The notes: generated by a model from the letters alone, not told the origin. A DNA stretch of 64,000 nucleotides from JACMQX01 sp044225675 (GCA_044225675.1 JBGAIH010000029.1:1-64000); one strand, 5' to 3'; shown: positions 32,504 through 41,430, counted from the stretch's first letter. Translations and numbers: made by a program.

Positions 32504-33185
32504 GCCGCGTGGCGCCGGGGACCATCCGCTGGACCTCACGGTGTATTCCATGCCCACGCCGCAGGAGGCGATGGGCGCGACCACGCGCCGTACGGCGGCG
32601 GGCCGCTGGAAGATGCTGGCCGTCATGCTCGTGTGCGCCGCACCGGTGATCGCGTCGTACTTCACCTACTACGTCATCCGCCCGGAAGGTCGGCGCAATT
32701 TCGGCGAGCTGATCGACCCGCAGCGGCCGACACCCGACCTCAAGGCGGTGGCGCTGGACGGCACGGCCGTGAACCTGCGTTCGCTCAAGGGCCAGTGGCT
32801 GCTGGTGAGCGTGGCCGGCGGCGCGTGCGATGCGGCCTGCCAGAACAATCTGTACCTTCAGCGGCAACTGCGCGAGAGCCTCGGCAAGGAAAAGGCCCGG
32901 GTCGACTGGGTCTGGCTGGTGTCCGACGACGTCCCCGTGGCCGAGGCGCTGCGCCCTGCGCTCAGGGAGGCCACGGTGCTGCGCGTGCCGGGCCAGGAGC
33001 TGGGCCGCTGGCTGGCTCCCGCAGCCGGGCAAAGCCTGCCTGCGCATCTGTACGTGGTCGATCCCATGGGCAACTGGATGATGCGGTTCCCGCCGTCGCT
33101 CGACAAGGCGGGCGCGGCCAAGGCCAAGCGCGATGTCGAACGCCTGCTGCGGGCCTCGGCCTCGTGGGACGAAGCGGGCCGCTGA
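32454..33185 (+). CDS. SCO-like thioredoxin-fold protein of the cox cluster
   Basis: 243-aa membrane-anchored protein: cytosolic N-terminus, one helix (about residues 53-73), then a periplasmic thioredoxin-like domain. It carries CDAAC (C125/C129) where SCO proteins have CPxVC, and AHLYVVDPMGN (H198) where SCO has its copper-ligand His near YxxDPxG. It therefore looks like a divergent SCO/copper chaperone, distinct from the classical SCO gene 2 kb downstream. The start overlaps SURF1 by 50 bp, indicating tight coupling. Usually annotated as a hypothetical or transmembrane protein. Confidence 0.78.
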   Translation: MSGSKLSDASASNAAPEPRGAGDHPLDLTVYSMPTPQEAMGATTRRTAAGRWKMLAVMLVCAAPVIASYFTYYVIRPEGRRNFGELIDPQRPTPDLKAVALDGTAVNLRSLKGQWLLVSVAGGACDAACQNNLYLQRQLRESLGKEKARVDWVWLVSDDVPVAEALRPALREATVLRVPGQELGRWLAPAAGQSLPAHLYVVDPMGNWMMRFPPSLDKAGAAKAKRDVERLLRASASWDEAGR

Positions 33186-33194
33186 GCACTCCCC

Positions 33195-34358
33195 ATGGAT
33201 GCACAACCGCTCTACGACCTGGCCCCGGTGGCCCGCCTCATGCTCATGGGCGTCGTCATCGCCATCGGGCCGCTGGCCTGGGTGTGGCTGCGCAATCGTG
33301 GCGCGTCGCCCGCGCGGCGGCTTCATGCGCTGACGCTGCTGACGCTGTTCCTGACCTTCGATCTGGTTCTGTTCGGTGCCTTCACCCGCCTCACCGATTC
33401 GGGCCTGGGCTGCCCCGACTGGCCGGGCTGCTATGGCAACGCGAGCCCGCTGGGCGCTCGCGCCGAAATCGCAGCCGCGCAGGCCAACATGCCCACCGGT
33501 CCGGTGACCCACGGCAAGGCCTGGGTCGAGATGATCCATCGCTATCTCGCGACCGGCGTCGGCGTACTGATCCTCGTCCTCGCAGCGACCAGCTGGGTCC
33601 AGCGCCGACACGGCCAGGGCGGCGTGCCCGTTCATCCGGGATGGCCGACGCTGACCCTGGCGTGGGTCTGCGTGCAAGGCGCCTTCGGGGCCCTGACGGT
33701 GACCATGAAGCTGTTCCCTGCGATCGTGACCCTGCACCTGCTCGGCGGACTGGCGCTGCTGTCGCTCCTGAGCGTGCAGGCTGTGCGGCACGCGCAGGCC
33801 TGGCGCGAGCAGGCGCCGGTGGCGCTCGGGCTCGCGACGCGTGGCCTGCTGGTCGCGTCCTTCGTGGCCGTGGTCGTCCAGGTGGCCCTGGGCGGCTGGG
33901 TCAGCACCAACTATGCAGTGCTGGCGTGCAATGAGTTTCCGACCTGCCAGTCCAGCTGGTGGCCCTACATGGACTTCCGCCAGGGCTTCGAGATCTGGCG
34001 CGAGCTGGGCAAGACGGGTGAGGGCGAGCACATCGGTTTCGCGGCACTGACCGCGATCCACTACACCCATCGGCTGTCGGCGTATCTGGTCTTTGCGCTG
34101 CTGGGCTTTCTCGCGTGGCGGCTGCACCGGGTGCCGGCGCTGCGCGGGCAGGCCCGCTGGATCACCGCGCTGGCCCTGTGGCAGTTCGCCACCGGCCTGA
34201 GCAACGTCGTGCTGGACTGGCCGCTCGTGGCCGCCGTGTCGCATACCGGCGGCGCCGCCGGACTCGTGGTGGTGCTCACCTGGTCGCTGGCTGCCAGCCG
34301 GACTGCCTGGGACACGGTGAGTGCATCACGCATGAGCGCATCGAGGCTTGGAGCATGA
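33195..34358 (+). CDS. ctaA: heme A synthase (COX15/CtaA)
   Basis: 387-aa membrane enzyme that oxidises the C8 methyl of haem O to the formyl group of haem A. Eight helices in two four-helix halves; haem-ligand histidines in WVEMIHRYLATGVGVLIL and ITLHLLGG-like IVTLHLLGGLALLSLLSVQA of the first half, and AIHYTHRLSAYLVFALLGFL and AVSHTGGAAGLVVVLTWSLA of the second. GAFTRLTDSGLGCPDWPGCY is the diagnostic cysteine loop. Its stop overlaps the ctaB start (ATGA). Confidence 0.94.
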   Translation: MDAQPLYDLAPVARLMLMGVVIAIGPLAWVWLRNRGASPARRLHALTLLTLFLTFDLVLFGAFTRLTDSGLGCPDWPGCYGNASPLGARAEIAAAQANMPTGPVTHGKAWVEMIHRYLATGVGVLILVLAATSWVQRRHGQGGVPVHPGWPTLTLAWVCVQGAFGALTVTMKLFPAIVTLHLLGGLALLSLLSVQAVRHAQAWREQAPVALGLATRGLLVASFVAVVVQVALGGWVSTNYAVLACNEFPTCQSSWWPYMDFRQGFEIWRELGKTGEGEHIGFAALTAIHYTHRLSAYLVFALLGFLAWRLHRVPALRGQARWITALALWQFATGLSNVVLDWPLVAAVSHTGGAAGLVVVLTWSLAASRTAWDTVSASRMSASRLGA

Positions 34359-35251
34359 GCGCCGTTTCTTCCGGCCAGCGGCCGTCCGTCTTTCGCCAGT
34401 TCTACGCGCTGACCAAGCCGCGCGTGATCCAGCTCATCGTGTTCTGCGCGCTGATCGGCATGGTGCTCGCGGTCCCCGGCCTGCCGGGTCTGCGCGACGT
34501 GCAGCAGGCGGCCATCGCCTGCCTGGGCATCTGGCTGGTGGCGGGCGCGGCGGCGGCATTCAACTGCATCGTGGAGCAGGGCATCGACGCCAAGATGAAG
34601 CGCACCGCCTGGCGGCCCACCGCCAAGGGCGAACTCAGCAATACGCAGACGCTGCTGTTCTCGGCGGTGCTGTGCGGCGCCGGCTCCTGGCTCCTCTATG
34701 TCTGGGTCAACCCGCTCACCATGTGGCTGACCTTCGCCACCTTCGTCGGCTATGCGGTGATCTACACCGTCATCCTCAAGCCGCTCACGCCGCAGAACAT
34801 CGTGATCGGCGGCGCATCCGGCGCGATGCCGCCGGTGCTGGGCTGGGCGGCCATGACGGGCGACGTCGGACCCGAGGCGCTCATCCTGTTTCTCATCATC
34901 TTCCTGTGGACGCCGCCGCATTTCTGGGCGCTGGCGCTGTACCGCGTGGAGGACTACCGCAAGTCCGGCCTTCCGATGCTCCCCGTGACGCATGGCAACG
35001 AGTTCACGCGGCTGCAGGTCCTGCTGTACACGCTCATCCTGTTTGCCGCGTGCCTGATGCCCTTCATCTACGGCATGAGCTCGTGGATCTATCTGGCGGC
35101 AGCGCTCGCGCTGAGCGCGGGCTTCACTGGCTATGCCTTCCGGCTGTGGCGCAGCTACTCTGACGAACTCGCTCGCCGCACTTTCCGTTTCTCGCTGATC
35201 CACCTGAGCGTGCTGTTCGCGGCGCTGCTTCTGGACCACTACCTTCTGTGA
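34355..35251 (+). CDS. ctaB: protoheme IX farnesyltransferase (heme O synthase)
   Basis: 298-aa UbiA-family prenyltransferase that adds the farnesyl group to haem B, giving haem O for CtaA. About nine helices. The Asp-rich/UbiA blocks are FNCIVEQGIDAKMKRTAWRP (this family's N-x-x-x-D-x-x-x-D variant) and LWTPPHFWALALYRVEDYRK. N-terminus VFRQFYALTKPRVIQLIVFC is typical. Start overlaps the ctaA stop by 4 bp and its stop overlaps the SCO gene start, so the three are translationally coupled. Confidence 0.95.
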   Translation: MSAVSSGQRPSVFRQFYALTKPRVIQLIVFCALIGMVLAVPGLPGLRDVQQAAIACLGIWLVAGAAAAFNCIVEQGIDAKMKRTAWRPTAKGELSNTQTLLFSAVLCGAGSWLLYVWVNPLTMWLTFATFVGYAVIYTVILKPLTPQNIVIGGASGAMPPVLGWAAMTGDVGPEALILFLIIFLWTPPHFWALALYRVEDYRKSGLPMLPVTHGNEFTRLQVLLYTLILFAACLMPFIYGMSSWIYLAAALALSAGFTGYAFRLWRSYSDELARRTFRFSLIHLSVLFAALLLDHYLL

Positions 35252-35859
35252 GTACCACCATGGACAAACGTCTCTTCCTGCGTCTGGCGGCATCGCTAGG
35301 CGGCCTTGCGCTTCTTGCGGCCTGCTCGAAGGAGAAGCCCCAGTTCAAGTCGGTGGACATCACGGGCGCGGACTACGCGCGCGACTTCCAGCTGGCCGAC
35401 CACAATGGCCAGCAGCGCAGCATCAAGGACTTTCGCGGAAAGGTCGTGGTGATGTTCTTCGGCTTCACGCAGTGTCCTGACGTGTGTCCGACCTCCATGG
35501 CGGAGCTGGCAGAAGTCAAGAAGCTGCTCGGAAAGGACGGCGACCGCGTGCAGGGTCTGTTCGTCACGGTGGACCCGGAGCGCGACACCGCGCCGGTGCT
35601 CAAGGCCTACATGGGCAACTTCGACCCGAGCTTCCTCGCGCTCGTGCCCACGCCCGAGAAGCTCGCCGAAGTCGCCAAGGACTACAAGGTCTACTACAAG
35701 AAGGTCGACGGCAAGACACCCGGCAGCTACACCATGGACCACTCCGCCGCGAGCTACGTCTATGACACCCAGGGCAATCTGAGGCTCTATACGCGCTACG
35801 GCTCGGGCGCGCAGGCCCTGGCCTCGGACATCCGCCTGCTGCTCGCCCAGGCGGGCTGA
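35248..35859 (+). CDS. SCO1/SenC-family copper chaperone
   Basis: 203-aa lipoprotein: signal with lipobox LLAAC (C26), thioredoxin fold, copper motif CPDVC (C76/C80) in FFGFTQCPDVCPTSMAELAE and ligand H165 in YTMDHSAASYVYD. SCO proteins load the CuA site of subunit II. GTG at 35248 overlaps the ctaB stop (GTGA); an ATG four codons on (MDKRLFLR) is equally plausible. Its stop abuts the stop of the convergent response regulator with no spacer or terminator. Confidence 0.94.
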   Translation: MSTTMDKRLFLRLAASLGGLALLAACSKEKPQFKSVDITGADYARDFQLADHNGQQRSIKDFRGKVVVMFFGFTQCPDVCPTSMAELAEVKKLLGKDGDRVQGLFVTVDPERDTAPVLKAYMGNFDPSFLALVPTPEKLAEVAKDYKVYYKKVDGKTPGSYTMDHSAASYVYDTQGNLRLYTRYGSGAQALASDIRLLLAQAG

Positions 35860-36636
35860 TCAGCCGAGTCCGGAGTCGATCCGGGCGGGCGGCGGCTTGA
35901 CGTCGCCCTTGAGCAGCGCACGCCAGCCGAGCTTGTCCGACGCGGCGATCGCCTCGGCCCGGGTGTTCACATTGAGCGCATGGAGGATGGCGGCCACGTG
36001 GCCCTTGACGGTGCCCATGGCGAGATTCATGTCGCGGCAGATCAGCTTGTTGGACTTGCCTTCGAGCAACTGCCGCAGCACGTCGACCTGCCGCGTCGTG
36101 AGGCCTGCGGACTGCGGCGTGTGGTTGGGGGACGTCGCGTCCAGCGACGGGCTGGCCACCTGCGCGCCCATGTCGGCCCTGAACATCTCGGGCGGCACGT
36201 ACACACCCCCGGCGAGCACGAAGCGCAGAGCGCTCAGCAGCGTGCCCTTGCCCGCCAGCTTCGGGATGAAGCCCAGCACGCCACGCTTGACGGCCGTCTG
36301 TACGGTCTGCAGGTCATACGAGGCGGAGATCACCACGACGCGCGCGTCAGGGCATTCCTTCTCGAATCCGTCGAGCGCCATCAGGCCACTGACGCCGGGC
36401 ATGTTGAGGTCCAGCAGGACCAGGTCGAAGTCCGGGCTGCCCTGGTACATGGCGATCGCGCCGTCCAGCGATTCGGCCTCCACGACCTCGACGTTGGCGT
36501 CCAGTTGCCGCAGCGCGAGGACGAGGCCGTCACGCACCAACTGGTGGTCGTCTGCAATGAGGATCTTGAGGGATACGCCGGACAATCCCGAAGGCGTCAG
36601 GGGCTGGGCTTGCGCTGTTGAATGGTCGCCGTTCAT
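35860..36636 (-). CDS. NarL/LuxR-family response regulator
   Basis: 258-aa regulator: N-terminal receiver (acidic pair DD at 29-30, phospho-acceptor D76 in LVLLDLNMPG, conserved Lys in GFIPKL) and a C-terminal LuxR HTH (LTTRQVDVLRQLLEGKSNKL, MGTVKGHVAAILHALNV). The receiver is preceded by ~20 extra residues. No kinase gene is adjacent; the only hybrid kinase in the window is at 61-63 kb and is of a type that often signals to such regulators. It is divergent from a FimT-like gene across a 249-bp AT-rich gap, so pilus-type surface functions are a plausible target. Confidence 0.9.
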   Translation of the reverse strand: MNGDHSTAQAQPLTPSGLSGVSLKILIADDHQLVRDGLVLALRQLDANVEVVEAESLDGAIAMYQGSPDFDLVLLDLNMPGVSGLMALDGFEKECPDARVVVISASYDLQTVQTAVKRGVLGFIPKLAGKGTLLSALRFVLAGGVYVPPEMFRADMGAQVASPSLDATSPNHTPQSAGLTTRQVDVLRQLLEGKSNKLICRDMNLAMGTVKGHVAAILHALNVNTRAEAIAASDKLGWRALLKGDVKPPPARIDSGLG

Positions 36637-36885
36637 GACTGGTACACCTTGCTGAATCAGTGGTTGAGTGTTGGGCCGGATGGCCGTATTCCATTCCAGA
36701 TATGGCGTTCATATGTAACGAAATATTATTCTATGGCCTGCTTTTGTCTTCACGTCAATCATTGTGCGAAGAACTTCACGAGATGGATGATTAAGTTTTA
36801 AAAATCAATCCATCTGATGGACTATTGGGTTGCTTTCGGCTGATACAGAGACTCCAACCGTGTTCACCCTCCGTCCTTTTCTCCC
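36637..36885. promoter_or_regulatory. AT-rich divergent intergenic region with a dyad
   Basis: The most AT-rich stretch of the window, between the response regulator and the FimT-like gene. TCCATC-T-GATGGA (36809-36821) is a perfect dyad, and a further GATGGA half-site lies at about 36782. It is a candidate regulator-binding site ahead of the pseudopilin gene. The TGACTTTGG element of the 53 and 63 kb regions is absent here. No convincing -35/-10 pair could be fixed. Confidence 0.4.
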
Positions 36886-37500
36886 ATGTGCCTCGAATAC
36901 CTCGCTGCCATCCCACGGTCTTCCAGCGCGCTGCGCCGCACCGGGTCTTTCGGCCTCGGCCTGATCGAGCTGCTTTGCGCGCTGGTCATCCTTGGCGTTC
37001 TTGCGGCGCTCGGCGTTCCGGCGCTTGGCCGGCTGGTGGCAAGCTCCGCGGCCGCGAGCCACGCGCAGTTGTTCCTCATCGATGCCCGCTATGCGCGCAG
37101 CGAGGCGCTGCGCAGGGGCGTGAGCGTGACGCTTTGCCGCGCCCTCGATCCCGATGCGCCCAACCCTCAATGCGCGGGCTCTGCGGGCCCCGGCGGGTGG
37201 GAACGCGGCTGGATCATCTTTGCCGACCACAACGCGGACAACCGGCGCCAGCCGGGTGAGCCTTTGCTGCGTGTCCAGGGCGCGCTGCCCGACAGCGCGG
37301 GCATCGTGCGCAGCGGCGGCGCTCCCTATAACCAGTTGCGCTACCGTCCCAATGGCTGGGCCATGGCTGCGCAGGCGACGCTGCGATTCATGCCGCGAAC
37401 GGCGGGCGGGCAGGGCGATGCGCTCCTGGCGCGCACGGTCTGCGTGAGCATCGTCGGCCGCACGCGCCTGTTGCCGCCCGACGAGCTCAACTGTCTCTGA
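36886..37500 (+). CDS. FimT/GspH-like type IV pseudopilin (solitary)
   Basis: 204-aa pseudopilin. A short basic leader ends at GSFGLGLIELLCALVILGVL: the prepilin-peptidase region keeps G before a hydrophobic helix with Glu at the +5-like position, though the usual GFTL is replaced by GLGL. The GspH/FimT C-terminal domain follows (SEALRRGVSVTLCRALDPDA, GWERGWIIFADHNADNRRQP, five or more cysteines). It would be a minor pilin; some FimT proteins bind DNA during transformation. It stands alone, away from the pilus operon at 54-61 kb. Confidence 0.82.
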   Translation: MCLEYLAAIPRSSSALRRTGSFGLGLIELLCALVILGVLAALGVPALGRLVASSAAASHAQLFLIDARYARSEALRRGVSVTLCRALDPDAPNPQCAGSAGPGGWERGWIIFADHNADNRRQPGEPLLRVQGALPDSAGIVRSGGAPYNQLRYRPNGWAMAAQATLRFMPRTAGGQGDALLARTVCVSIVGRTRLLPPDELNCL

Positions 37501-37550
37501 AATGTCCCGTTGCATGCCGTGGGGGCGATTCTGGCAAGATCATCGCCTCC

Positions 37551-38114
37551 ATGAACAAGGCATTCACCAAGGAAACCGACGGCGATGACGATGACGGTCC
37601 GTCGCTGCCGCCGCTGCCCTCGGGCGGCAAGAACTACATCACGCCTGCGGGCTATGCACGGCTGAGGGCCGAGCTGCTCGACCTCATCGACAACGAGAGA
37701 CCCAAGGTGGTGGACATCGTGCACTGGGCCGCCAGCAATGGCGACCGGTCCGAGAACGGCGACTACCTCTACGGCAAGAAGCGCCTGCGCGAGATCGACC
37801 GGCGCATCCGCTTCCTGACAAAGCGCCTGGAGATCGCCGAGGTGACGGACCCGGCGGCGCACCATGGCAGCGATCAGGTGTTCTTCGGCGCCACCGTGAC
37901 CTACGCAGACCCGTCCGGCAGGCAGCAGACGGTCACGATACTGGGCATCGACGAGGCCGACAGCGCGCAAGGCCAGGTCAGCTGGATCTCGCCGATCGCG
38001 CGTGCTCTGCTCAAGGCGCGCGAGGGTGACGAAGTCCGGCTCGTCACCCCTCTGGGCGTGCAGGAGATCGAAGTGCTTGAGGTGCGCTACCCCGGGCCGG
38101 ACGGCAGCCGGTGA
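37551..38114 (+). CDS. greB: transcription elongation factor GreB
   Basis: 187-aa Gre factor: N-terminal coiled coil (ITPAGYARLRAELLDLIDNE, GDRSENGDYLYGKKRLREID with the acidic tip) and C-terminal FKBP-like domain (VFFGATVTYADPSGRQQTVT, QGQVSWISPIARALLKAREG). The length and basic tip identify GreB rather than GreA. It rescues backtracked RNA polymerase by stimulating transcript cleavage. A Lys/Asp-rich N-terminal extension (KETDGDDDDGPSLPPLPSGG) precedes the coil. Convergent with spoT. Confidence 0.93.
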   Translation: MNKAFTKETDGDDDDGPSLPPLPSGGKNYITPAGYARLRAELLDLIDNERPKVVDIVHWAASNGDRSENGDYLYGKKRLREIDRRIRFLTKRLEIAEVTDPAAHHGSDQVFFGATVTYADPSGRQQTVTILGIDEADSAQGQVSWISPIARALLKAREGDEVRLVTPLGVQEIEVLEVRYPGPDGSR

Positions 38115-38208
38115 GCCGGGTGCGGTTGCCGGCAGGCCGGAAGGGGCGGCGGCAAGCGCCCTGGCCCCTGCGGCAGGGACTCAATGACAGGAACTCAGTG
38201 AGAGGGGA

Positions 38209-40485
38209 TCAGTGGTCGGGGCTTGAGGACACCGGCAGCGCGCGGACCGCCCGCATCACCGACGGCGTGCGCTTGAGGTTGCGAAGCACGGCTTCCAGGT
38301 GGGTGCGATCGCGCACCGCGATCACGAAGCGCAGGTCCATCGTGTCCTGCGCCGCTTCCTCACCCATGTCCACATGCGTGATGTCGGCTTCGGCACTGGC
38401 GAGGGCCGCCGCGATGCGCGCGAGCACGCCCTTGCCATTGGTCACCGTCACGACGATGCCGGTCTCGAACGTCCGCACGGGCTCGTCGCTCCACTCCACG
38501 CCGATGAAGCGCTCGCTGTCCTTGTGCCGCAGCCGGCGCGCCACGGCGCAGTGCGCCACGTGCACCACGAGCCCTTCTCCGCGCCCGAGGTAGCCCACGA
38601 TTTCGTCGCCGGGAATCGGACGGCAGCACAGCGCGAACTTCACCGACGCGTTCTCGCTGCCGTCGAGCGTGACCAGGCCTTGCGAGATGCTCTCGTGCGC
38701 CGTATACCGCTCGCGCGACATGAGCAGCGCATCGGGCCGCTCGCCGGCTTCCGCCATGAGCGTCATCAGGCGCTTGGCGACGATGCTGGCGATGCGCTTG
38801 CCCAGGCCGATGTCGGTCAGCAGTTCGGCGCGGTTGCGGCTGCCGGTGAAGCGCAGCAGCTTGTCCCAGATCGGCTGATGGGCCTCGTCCTCGTCGGGCA
38901 GCTTCTCCATTCCCTCGGCACGCAGGGCCTGGGTCAGCATCTTCTCGCCCAGGCCCTGGGACTCCGACTGCGCCAGCGTCTTGAGGTGGTGGCGGATCTT
39001 CGAGCGGGCCCGCCCGGTGCGAACGAAGCCGAGCCAGGCCGGATTGGGCGTGGACACCGGCGCGGTGATGATCTCCACCACGTCGCCGTTCTTGAGTTCT
39101 GTGCGCAGCGGCACCTGCTCGCCGTTGATCTTGGCGGCCACGGTGCGGTCGCCCACATTGCTGTGGATGGCGTAGGCAAAGTCCACCACGGTGGCGCCGC
39201 GCGGCATCGCCATGATCTGGCTGCGCGGGGTGAACACGTAGACCGCGTCGGGAAACAGGTCGACCTTGACGTGGTCCCAGAACTCGGCCGCATCGCGCGT
39301 CTCGTGCTGGATGTCCAGCAGCGACTGCAGCCACTGCGTGCCCAGCCGGTCCGACATCGAGTTGTCGGGCCCGTGCGCCTTGTACAGCCAATGCGCGGCG
39401 ACGCCCGACTCGGCCACCACGTGCATGGCTTCGGTGCGCATCTGGAATTCGACGTTCACGCCGGAAGGGCCCACCAGCGTCGTGTGCAGCGACTGATAGC
39501 CGTTGAGCTTGGGGATGGCGATGTGGTCCTTGAACTTGCCGGGCACCGGCTTGTACATCTGGTGCAGCATGCCGAGCGCGGTGTAACAGTCGATGACCGT
39601 CGGCACGATGAGGCGGAAGCCGTAGATGTCGGTGACCTGCGCAAATGACAGGTGCTTCTCGTCCATCTTGCGGTAGATCGAATACAGCGTCTTCTCGCGG
39701 CCGTGGATGCGCACCTTCATGCCGGCTTCGGCAAAGGCGGCCTCGACCTCGCGCTGCACCTTCTGGATCAGGTCGCGGCGGCGGCTGCGGGCCTTGGCCA
39801 CCGCCTTGGCCAGCACCTCCTGGCGCCACGGCTTGAGGTGGCGGAACGACAGGTCCTGCAGCTCGCGGTAGGTCTGGTTCAGCCCGAGGCGGTGCGCGAT
39901 GGGCGCGTAGATGTCGAGCGTCTCGGAGGCGATGCGCGACCACTTCTCGCGCGGCACGTCGTTGAGCGTGCGCATGTTGTGCGTGCGGTCGGCCAGCTTG
40001 ATCAGGATCACGCGCACGTCGCGCGCCATCGCCAGCAGCATCTTGCGGAACGACTCGGCCTGATTCTCCTCGCGCGTATGGAACTGCAGCTTGTCGAGCT
40101 TGGTCAGGCCGTCCACCAGTTCGGCCACCGGCGCGCCAAAGCGCTCGATCAGCTCGGGCTTGGTGACGCCGCAGTCCTCGATCGCATCGTGCAGCAGGGC
40201 GGCCATCAGCGCCTGGGCGTCGAGCTTCCACTCGGTGCACTGCAGGGCCACGGCGATGGGGTGGGTGATGTAGGGCTCGCCCGAGGCCCGGATCTGCCCC
40301 AGGTGGGCCTCATCGGCGAAGCGGTAGGCCCGGCGGACCTGTTCGACTTCGGCCGGCTCCAGGTAGTCCAGCTTGGCGGTGAGCGCGGCAAAGCTCGCGG
40401 CGGCCGCATTGGCGGCAGCCGGGCTGGGCGAGGGCGACGCCGGGGCCTTCGCCGGTGCGGAAGAGGGCTTCAGCAGCGCGGACAT
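38209..40485 (-). CDS. spoT: bifunctional (p)ppGpp synthetase/hydrolase SpoT
   Basis: 758-aa RelA/SpoT homologue. The HD hydrolase domain is intact (ALMAALLHDAIEDCGVTKPE and LADRTHNMRTL). The synthetase domain is present (REKTLYSIYRKM, VTDIYGFRLIVPTVIDCYTA, NGYQSLHTTLVGPSGVNVEF). Then TGS (VYVFTPRSQIMAMPRGATVV) and C-terminal ACT (GIVVTVTNGKGVLARIAAAL) follow. It controls the stringent response. A Pro/Ala/Ser-rich N-terminal tail of ~30 residues is probably disordered. It lies downstream of rpoZ and gmk on the minus strand, the conserved gmk-rpoZ-spoT order, but a terminator separates it from rpoZ. Confidence 0.96.
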   Translation of the reverse strand: MSALLKPSSAPAKAPASPSPSPAAANAAAASFAALTAKLDYLEPAEVEQVRRAYRFADEAHLGQIRASGEPYITHPIAVALQCTEWKLDAQALMAALLHDAIEDCGVTKPELIERFGAPVAELVDGLTKLDKLQFHTREENQAESFRKMLLAMARDVRVILIKLADRTHNMRTLNDVPREKWSRIASETLDIYAPIAHRLGLNQTYRELQDLSFRHLKPWRQEVLAKAVAKARSRRRDLIQKVQREVEAAFAEAGMKVRIHGREKTLYSIYRKMDEKHLSFAQVTDIYGFRLIVPTVIDCYTALGMLHQMYKPVPGKFKDHIAIPKLNGYQSLHTTLVGPSGVNVEFQMRTEAMHVVAESGVAAHWLYKAHGPDNSMSDRLGTQWLQSLLDIQHETRDAAEFWDHVKVDLFPDAVYVFTPRSQIMAMPRGATVVDFAYAIHSNVGDRTVAAKINGEQVPLRTELKNGDVVEIITAPVSTPNPAWLGFVRTGRARSKIRHHLKTLAQSESQGLGEKMLTQALRAEGMEKLPDEDEAHQPIWDKLLRFTGSRNRAELLTDIGLGKRIASIVAKRLMTLMAEAGERPDALLMSRERYTAHESISQGLVTLDGSENASVKFALCCRPIPGDEIVGYLGRGEGLVVHVAHCAVARRLRHKDSERFIGVEWSDEPVRTFETGIVVTVTNGKGVLARIAAALASAEADITHVDMGEEAAQDTMDLRFVIAVRDRTHLEAVLRNLKRTPSVMRAVRALPVSSSPDH

Positions 40486-40535
40486 GCCTCAAATGTAGCG
40501 TGAGCCACGCCGCCCCTGCTGGCAGGCAAGAAAAA

Positions 40536-40557
40536 AGCACCGCGAAGCGGTGCTTTT
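40536..40557 (-). terminator. intrinsic terminator between rpoZ and spoT
   Basis: AGCACCGC-GAA-GCGGTGCT hairpin. On the minus strand it ends in a T6 run (plus-strand A6 at 40531-40536), so it terminates rpoZ transcripts, 30 bp after the rpoZ stop and 50 bp before spoT. Read-through or a separate spoT promoter is needed for spoT. Confidence 0.88.
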
Positions 40558-40586
40558 GGATAGGGTGAGAAAGGCAGGCGGTGGGC

Positions 40587-40790
40587 TCAGCCGGGAACCT
40601 TCTTGAGCATTTCCAGGCCGATCTTGCCTTCGGCGATCTCGCGCAGGGCCGTGACGCCCGGCTTGTTCTTGCTCTCGATCTTCGGCGCGTGGCCCTGGCT
40701 CAGCATGCGCGCACGGTAGGTGGCGGCCAGAACCAGCTGGAAGCGATTCGGGATCTGCTGCAGGCAGTCTTCAACGGTGATGCGGGCCAT
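40587..40790 (-). CDS. rpoZ: RNA polymerase omega subunit
   Basis: 67-aa omega subunit: MARITVEDCLQQIPNRFQLV start and LAATYRARMLSQGHAPKIES are diagnostic. It supports assembly of the RNA polymerase beta' subunit and, in many proteobacteria, ppGpp binding. GGAGAATTCC precedes the ATG. Sits between gmk and spoT on the same strand. Confidence 0.96.
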   Translation of the reverse strand: MARITVEDCLQQIPNRFQLVLAATYRARMLSQGHAPKIESKNKPGVTALREIAEGKIGLEMLKKVPG

Positions 40791-40809
40791 GGAATTCTCC
40801 GGATAGGTG

Positions 40810-41430
40810 TCAGGTGATGTTCAAGGCTTTGAACGTCTCGGCCCGCGAACGGCGCTGGGCCGCGAACTTGAGCCGCTGGGAGTGAACGATGGCTTTCAGG
40901 TCGAAAAGCGCGGTGTCGAACAACTCATTGATTATAACGAAGTCGAATTCATGGGCCTGCGCCATCTCCACCGCCGCGTTCTGCAGGCGCAGCTCGATGA
41001 CGTCAGGCGCATCCTCGCCACGCCGCTCCAGACGCGAGCGCAGCTCCTCCCAGCTGGGCGGCAGAATGAAGATCAGCACCGCGTTGGAAAACGCCTTGCG
41101 GATCTGGATCGCCCCCTGGAAGTCGATCTCGAGGATCACGTCGGCGCCCTGCGCGATGCGGTCCTCGATGGCCTTCTTGGAGGTGCCGTAGCGGTGCCCG
41201 TGCACGTGCGCCCACTCCACGAAGCCATTGGCCAGCACCATGGCGTCGAACTCCTGCTGAGATACAAAGTAGTACTCGCGGCCGTGCTTTTCCTGGCCGC
41301 GCGGCGCGCGCGTCGTGTGCGACACCGACGGCTGGACATGGGAGTCCAGCTCCATGAGCGCCTTCACGAGGCTGGATTTGCCGGCCCCGCTGGGGGCGGC
41401 CACGACGAACAGGTTTCCGGGATAGTCCAT
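40810..41430 (-). CDS. gmk: guanylate kinase
   Basis: 206-aa GMP kinase converting GMP to GDP with ATP. P-loop VVAAPSGAGKSSLVKALMEL, GMP-binding SVSHTTRAPRGQEKHGREYY and EIDFQGAIQIRKAFSNAVLI are intact. Start MDYPGNLFVVAAPSGAGK lies 4 bp after the yicC stop, so yicC-gmk-rpoZ form a transcription unit. The GTP/GDP supply role fits its long-conserved linkage to spoT. Confidence 0.96.
   Translation of the reverse strand: MDYPGNLFVVAAPSGAGKSSLVKALMELDSHVQPSVSHTTRAPRGQEKHGREYYFVSQQEFDAMVLANGFVEWAHVHGHRYGTSKKAIEDRIAQGADVILEIDFQGAIQIRKAFSNAVLIFILPPSWEELRSRLERRGEDAPDVIELRLQNAAVEMAQAHEFDFVIINELFDTALFDLKAIVHSQRLKFAAQRRSRAETFKALNIT

Noticed and set aside
36810..36840. Sigma-54 promoter before the FimT-like gene
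   Set aside because: GG and GC elements are present (GGACTATTGGGTTGC) but separated by 11 instead of 10 bases, and the TGGCAC part is absent.
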